A stretch of DNA of 64,000 bases from Parafrankia sp. EUN1f (lineage in GTDB: Bacteria; Actinomycetota; Actinomycetes; Frankiales; Frankiaceae): positions 44,252 through 108,251 of the forward strand of contig NZ_ADGX01000005.1 of the NCBI RefSeq assembly GCF_000177675.1, in the 5' to 3' direction. Shown in pieces: positions 60,357-64,000 of this stretch (the first letter of the stretch is position 1; each line of letters opens with the position of its first letter). Both the position numbers and the translations under genes were made by a program. The notes under the pieces were generated by a model. It did no database searches. It saw only the letters and a program-made list of their open reading frames with translations, and was not told the DNA's origin.

Positions 60357-62144
60357 GTGGCCACACCGGTTCTGAGTGTCCGGGATCTCACCGTCGAGTT
60401 CCCCGCCGCCGCCGTCCACCCGCGCGCGGTCGACAACGTGTCGTTCGAGGTCGCGCCCGGGGAGATCGTCGCCCTGGTCGGCGAGTCCGGCTCGGGCAAG
60501 ACGCTGACGGCGAAGGCGGTGCTCGGCCTGCTCCCCGACACGGCCCGGGCCACCGGCAGCATCGATCTGGCCGGCCAGCAGGTGCTCGGACTCGACGAGA
60601 AGGCGCTGCGTTCGGTGCGCGGCAGCCGGGCGGCGATGGTCTTCCAGGAGCCCTCGACCGCGCTCAACCCGGTCGAGACCGTCGGCTGGCAGATCGGCGA
60701 GGCGCTGCGCGCGCACCGGAAGGTGAAGCGGGCCGACGCCCGGCGCCGCGCGGTGGAACTGCTGGAGGTCGTCGGCATTCCGGAGCCCGAGAAGCGGGTG
60801 GGCTACTACCCGCACCAGCTCTCGGGCGGCCAGAAGCAGCGGGTTGTGATCGCGCTCGCACTGGCCAACGAACCGGATCTGATCATCGCCGACGAGCCGA
60901 CCACGGCGCTCGACGTCACCGTGCAGGCCGAGATCCTCCGGCTGCTGCACGATCTGCGCGACCGCCTCGGCCGGGCCGTCCTGATCATCACCCACAACAT
61001 GGGCGTCGTCGCGGACCTCGCCGACCGGGTCGTCGTGCTGCGCTCCGGGCGGGTCGTCGAGACGAGCGACGTTCTCGAGCTGTTCGCCCGGCCGCAGGCG
61101 GACTACACCCGCGAGCTGCTCGCGGCCGTCCCGCGCGTCCCGACGACCTCGGACTCGACGGACTCGACGGACTCGACGTCCGACTCGACCTCGGACTCGG
61201 ACTCGACGGCGGGCGGGAAGACGGCCGCGGTGAGACCGCTGGGCGCGGTGAAGCGGCTGGGTTCCGCGGAACCGCCCGAGGCCGCGGTGACAGGGGATGC
61301 CGCGGTGACAGGGGAGGCCACGGAGGCGCCGGGTGCCGTGCGGCCGGTGGTGGATTTCCGCGATGTCGTCGTCGAATACCCCGGGCGGCTGGGGCGGCCG
61401 GCCTTCACCGCGGTCGACGGCGTCACCCTCTCCCTCGCCCCCGGAGAGGTGCTAGGCCTGGTCGGCGAGTCCGGCTCCGGCAAGACGACGCTCGGCCGTG
61501 TCGTCGTCGGCCTGCTCCGGCCGAAGGCGGGGCAGGCGGAGGTGCTCGGCACCGACATCGGCGGACTGTCGGCGGGTGGGCTGCGCGCGGTGCGCAGCCG
61601 GATCGGCCTGGTCTTCCAGGATCCGGCCACCACTCTCGACCCGAGGCGCAGCGTCGGTGACGCGGTCGGCGAACCGATCGAGGTGCACGGCCGAGCCCAG
61701 GGGCGTGCGGTCCGGCAACGGGTCGCCGTACTGCTGGAGTCCGTCCAGCTGCCGGCGTCGTACGCGGACCGGCGGCCGGCGGAACTGTCCGGCGGGCAGC
61801 GCCAGCGGGCGGGGCTGGCCCGCGCGCTCGCGCTGGACCCGGAGCTGCTCGTCGCCGACGAGCCGACGAGCGCGCTGGACGTGTCGGTGCAGGCCGCTGT
61901 TCTGGACCTGTTCCGCGATCTGCAGGAACAGTACGGCTTCGCCTGCCTGTTCATCAGCCATGACCTGGCTGTGGTGGACGAGGTCGCCGACCGGGTCGCC
62001 GTGCTCCGGCACGGCCGGGTGGTCGAGGTCGGCCGGGCGGCCGACGTCCTGCGCCGGCCGAGCGCCGACTACACCCGGCGCCTGGTCGACGCCATTCCCG
62101 TGCCCGATCCGGCCGTTCAGCGCGCGCGGCGGCTCGTCGGCTGA
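60357..62144 (+). CDS. Fused DppD-DppF ABC transporter ATPase
   Basis: 595 aa from GTG 60357, chosen for AGGAG six bases upstream; ATG 60294 overlapping the DppC stop is the alternative. Two complete ATPase domains: Walker A VGESGSGKT near residues 41 and 368, signatures LSGGQKQRV and LSGGQRQRAGLARAL, Walker B LIIADEPTTALD and LLVADEPTSALD. The linker contains a Ser/Asp/Thr repeat (SDSTDSTDSTSDST). It powers the importer encoded upstream. Confidence 0.92.
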   Translation: MATPVLSVRDLTVEFPAAAVHPRAVDNVSFEVAPGEIVALVGESGSGKTLTAKAVLGLLPDTARATGSIDLAGQQVLGLDEKALRSVRGSRAAMVFQEPSTALNPVETVGWQIGEALRAHRKVKRADARRRAVELLEVVGIPEPEKRVGYYPHQLSGGQKQRVVIALALANEPDLIIADEPTTALDVTVQAEILRLLHDLRDRLGRAVLIITHNMGVVADLADRVVVLRSGRVVETSDVLELFARPQADYTRELLAAVPRVPTTSDSTDSTDSTSDSTSDSDSTAGGKTAAVRPLGAVKRLGSAEPPEAAVTGDAAVTGEATEAPGAVRPVVDFRDVVVEYPGRLGRPAFTAVDGVTLSLAPGEVLGLVGESGSGKTTLGRVVVGLLRPKAGQAEVLGTDIGGLSAGGLRAVRSRIGLVFQDPATTLDPRRSVGDAVGEPIEVHGRAQGRAVRQRVAVLLESVQLPASYADRRPAELSGGQRQRAGLARALALDPELLVADEPTSALDVSVQAAVLDLFRDLQEQYGFACLFISHDLAVVDEVADRVAVLRHGRVVEVGRAADVLRRPSADYTRRLVDAIPVPDPAVQRARRLVG

Positions 62145-62264
62145 GTGCTCCTGTCAGGCCGGGTGGGCGCGGGGGACGAGCGCCCGGTGGCGCTGGCCGC
62201 CGACGCCTCTCCGGCGCTGATCGTCCTCGTCGGCGTCCGCGGTGCGAGCCGGCACCCGACCTCG

Positions 62265-62825
62265 TCAGCGGCCGTCGATCCCGCGTTGGTCGAGTGCTCG
62301 GCGCAGCGCCCGGACGGCCGTGTGGTGGCGGGACTTGACCGTTCCGATGGGGACATCCAGCACGCTGGCGGTCTCCCACTGGCTGCGGTCGAAGAGGTGG
62401 AGGTGGACGAGGGCCTCCCGGTGCGCAGCCGAGAGCGTCCGCAGGGCCTGGACCAGGTCGGTGCGCAGCAGGACGGCCTCCAGGCTGTCCTCCGCCAGCC
62501 GGTCGGCCATCCGGGTGCTGTCCTCGACGAGCGCCTCCGCCTCACCGGGGCGCACCGCCTGCCGGCGGTGCCAGTCGACGGCGAGGTTGCGCGCCACCCG
62601 GAACAGCCAGGCGCGGGCGCTGCCGTGCGCGGCGAGGCCGTCGCGGTGGCGCCACGCGCGCAGGAACGTCTCCTGGACGAGGTCCTCGGCCCGGCCCGGA
62701 TCCTCCGGGCTGATTCGCCGGACGTACCGGAGCAGGTCCGCCGAGTTCTCGTCGAAGAGGGCCCGGACGAACCGGGCCGCGGGTTCCCGGCCTGGTGGGG
62801 CCGTGCCGCCGGACGGGTCCGCCAT
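62265..62825 (-). CDS. ECF sigma factor (SigK/SigL-like), no adjacent anti-sigma
   Basis: 186 aa. ENSADLLRYVRRISPEDPGRAEDLVQETFLRAWRH (quoted in part) is region 2; TLSAAHREALVHLHLFDRSQWETASVLDVPIGTVKSRHHTAVRAL (in parts) is region 4. It ends 120 bases from the convergent Dpp operon. No anti-sigma gene is found next to it, unlike the sigma gene at 12.6 kb, so its control must lie elsewhere. Confidence 0.9.
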   Translation of the reverse strand: MADPSGGTAPPGREPAARFVRALFDENSADLLRYVRRISPEDPGRAEDLVQETFLRAWRHRDGLAAHGSARAWLFRVARNLAVDWHRRQAVRPGEAEALVEDSTRMADRLAEDSLEAVLLRTDLVQALRTLSAAHREALVHLHLFDRSQWETASVLDVPIGTVKSRHHTAVRALRRALDQRGIDGR

Positions 62826-63020
62826 CCTCCCGGCCCTCCTCGTCAGGGAAGGACACCACCACCGGACGTGCGCGACCGGCCGCGTAGCGCCAGACTACCC
62901 GTTTCAACATAATTCAGCCGCTGGCGGAGAAAAGTTACATCGTGTTCGGACGATGGGCGGTCGGCGGTCATTTCCTGTTTAGGATTTCCGCCCTGGTCGG
63001 AAGTGCCGAGATGCGGGCCT

Positions 63021-63052
63021 GTCGTTCGGGAGCGCCGATGCTCCCGAACGAC
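63021..63052. terminator. Perfect 13-bp hairpin after AAA+ gene
   Basis: GTCGTTCGGGAGC (63021-63033), loop GCCGAT, GCTCCCGAACGAC (63040-63052). It begins 55 bases after the AAA+ stop on the minus strand and lies upstream of the sigma factor. A strong intrinsic terminator without a long U-run. Confidence 0.7.
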
Positions 63053-63107
63053 CGGCGCGAGCCGGAAAGATCTGATCAGGTCGCCGAGAATCGGCCCGGT
63101 GGCCTTT

Positions 63108-64000
63108 TCAGATTTCCGCGCCGCCGCTCGGCAGATCCATGGGGTCCAGCCGCAGCAGGTCGTCCGTGGTCGGTGTGGCAAGCTCCGCGACCCGCTGGGC
63201 CTGGTTCTCCGTCATCCGCTGGAAGACCTGGCGGGCGAGCCGGCCGTTGCCGAAACCACGGTTGCGGGGGAGTACCTCGAAATAGGCGTCGAGGGCCGCG
63301 ACGGTCGGCTCTGGCAGCTGGTACTCGTGCTGCCGGCACTGGCTGGCCACGATCCCGGTGAGCTCCGTCGAACTGTAGTCCTCGAAGGTGAGGGTGCGGG
63401 AGAACCGCGAGGCCAGCCCGGGATTCGAGGCCACGAACCTGCCCATCTCCGCGGGATATCCGGCCACGATGACCACGACCCGGTCGCGGTGGTCCTCCAT
63501 CAGCTTGACCAGGGTGGCGATCGCCTCCTGGCCGAAGTCGTTTCCCAGCCCGTGCGGGACGAGGGAGTAGGCCTCGTCGATGAACAGCACACCGCCCAGC
63601 GCCCGCCGGAAGACCGCCTGCGTCTTCGGCGCGGTGTGGCCCACGTATTCGCCCACCATGTCCGAGCGGTCGGTCTCGACCAGGTGGCCGTGTTCGAGGA
63701 TGCCGAGCGCGGCGAGCAGCCGGCCGTAGAGCCGCGCCACCGTCGTCTTCCCGGTGCCGGGGTTTCCCGCGAACACCAGGTGCCGGCTCAGCGGCGGCGC
63801 CGGCAGGCCGGCCTCCTGCCGTCGCCGGACGGTCTGCATGAGTTTCACCTGCGCGCCGACGTCCTTTTTGACCCGCTCCAGCCCGACCAGCCCGGCGAGC
63901 TCGGCGAGCAGGTCCTCCAGGCTTTCGGTCACCTCCGCCTCGCCTTCGTTGCGGCCCGGGTCGGCGGCGGCCCCGCCCGCGCCCGCGCCGCCCGCGCCGC
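63108..64000 (-). CDS. CbbX/SpoVK-like AAA+ ATPase (5' end beyond window)
   Basis: At least 297 codons without a stop up to the window edge, so the N-terminus may be cut; GTG 63932 is the last plausible internal start. GNPGTGKTTVARLYG is Walker A, VLFIDEAYSL Walker B, VIVAGYPAEM sensor 1, followed by NPGLASRFSRTLTFEDYSS. The layout DLLAELAGLVGLERVKKDV before Walker A is typical of CbbX/SpoVK/EccA-type hexameric ATPases that remodel proteins. The Gly/Ala-rich region upstream suggests a linker to another domain. Confidence 0.88.
   Translation of the reverse strand, partial: GAGGAGAGGAAADPGRNEGEAEVTESLEDLLAELAGLVGLERVKKDVGAQVKLMQTVRRRQEAGLPAPPLSRHLVFAGNPGTGKTTVARLYGRLLAALGILEHGHLVETDRSDMVGEYVGHTAPKTQAVFRRALGGVLFIDEAYSLVPHGLGNDFGQEAIATLVKLMEDHRDRVVVIVAGYPAEMGRFVASNPGLASRFSRTLTFEDYSSTELTGIVASQCRQHEYQLPEPTVAALDAYFEVLPRNRGFGNGRLARQVFQRMTENQAQRVAELATPTTDDLLRLDPMDLPSGGAEI

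Noticed and set aside
61141..61212. GACTCGACG/TCGGACTCGACG runs as a CRISPR or regulatory repeat
   Set aside because: They lie in frame inside the fused ATPase gene and encode a Ser/Asp/Thr linker.

Overview
The window is very GC-rich. It shows actinobacterial hallmarks: frequent GTG/TTG starts, 4-bp ATGA/GTGA gene overlaps, TANNNT -10 boxes directly ahead of start codons, several ECF sigma factors, TetR and HxlR regulators, DUF2510, a mycothiol-type MDMPI fold and twin-arginine signals. The gene mix (two Liv/Dpp-type ABC systems, many amidohydrolases, a NicO transporter, an NLP-type secreted protein) would fit a soil or plant-associated filamentous actinobacterium such as Frankia or a relative. 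That placement is inference. No rRNA, tRNA, CRISPR array, prophage or intact insertion sequence was seen.

Layout. 1-7.3 kb (minus strand): secreted and surface functions (a covalent-flavin cholesterol-oxidase-like enzyme cut by the window edge, an SGNH esterase, a beta-propeller lipoprotein) and a two-component system whose kinase has an unusual ATP-lid. 7.4-11.2 kb (plus): a broken SDR gene, an NTF2/SnoaL-like protein, an amidohydrolase lacking the usual HxH, and a D-2-hydroxyacid dehydrogenase. 11.3-18.5 kb: a divergent cassette, with a minus-strand operon TPR protein > NicO Ni/Co transporter > ECF sigma > zinc-finger/MDMPI anti-sigma facing plus-strand DUF4331 and a lipoprotein. 18.7-22.1 kb: a lipoprotein, a histidine phosphatase, and a divergent HxlR/MFS pair, both apparently leaderless. 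22.2-31 kb: a catabolic/uptake block with two amidohydrolases, a GNAT, and a branched-chain-type ABC importer in which LivH, LivM and LivG are one polypeptide. 31-41 kb: TetR/thioesterase, CapA-like phosphoesterase, NLP (necrosis-inducing-like) protein, Maf, patatin, FKBP, HAD and a HTH-TM-WD40 protein.

41.6-48.7 kb: a gene remnant, then a five-gene minus-strand operon (MFS with a large insert, class II aldolase, PfkB kinase, flavin amine oxidase, SRPBCC) opposite a TetR gene, with a 19-bp palindromic operator candidate between them. 48.8-55 kb: a small redox/FHA module (membrane protein, Rieske protein, FHA protein), an MFS exporter, a DUF2510 protein that looks frameshifted, an MBL-fold protein and a NERD-domain protein preceded by a coupled mini-ORF. 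55.3-62.1 kb: a TauD-type dioxygenase divergent from a complete Dpp/Opp-type ABC importer with fused ATPases. 62.2-64 kb: an orphan ECF sigma factor and an AAA+ ATPase running off the window.

The two most system-like loci are the sigma/anti-sigma/NicO/TPR/DUF4331 cassette and the aldolase-kinase-amine oxidase operon. Both are coherent transcription units whose substrate or signal cannot be named from sequence alone.
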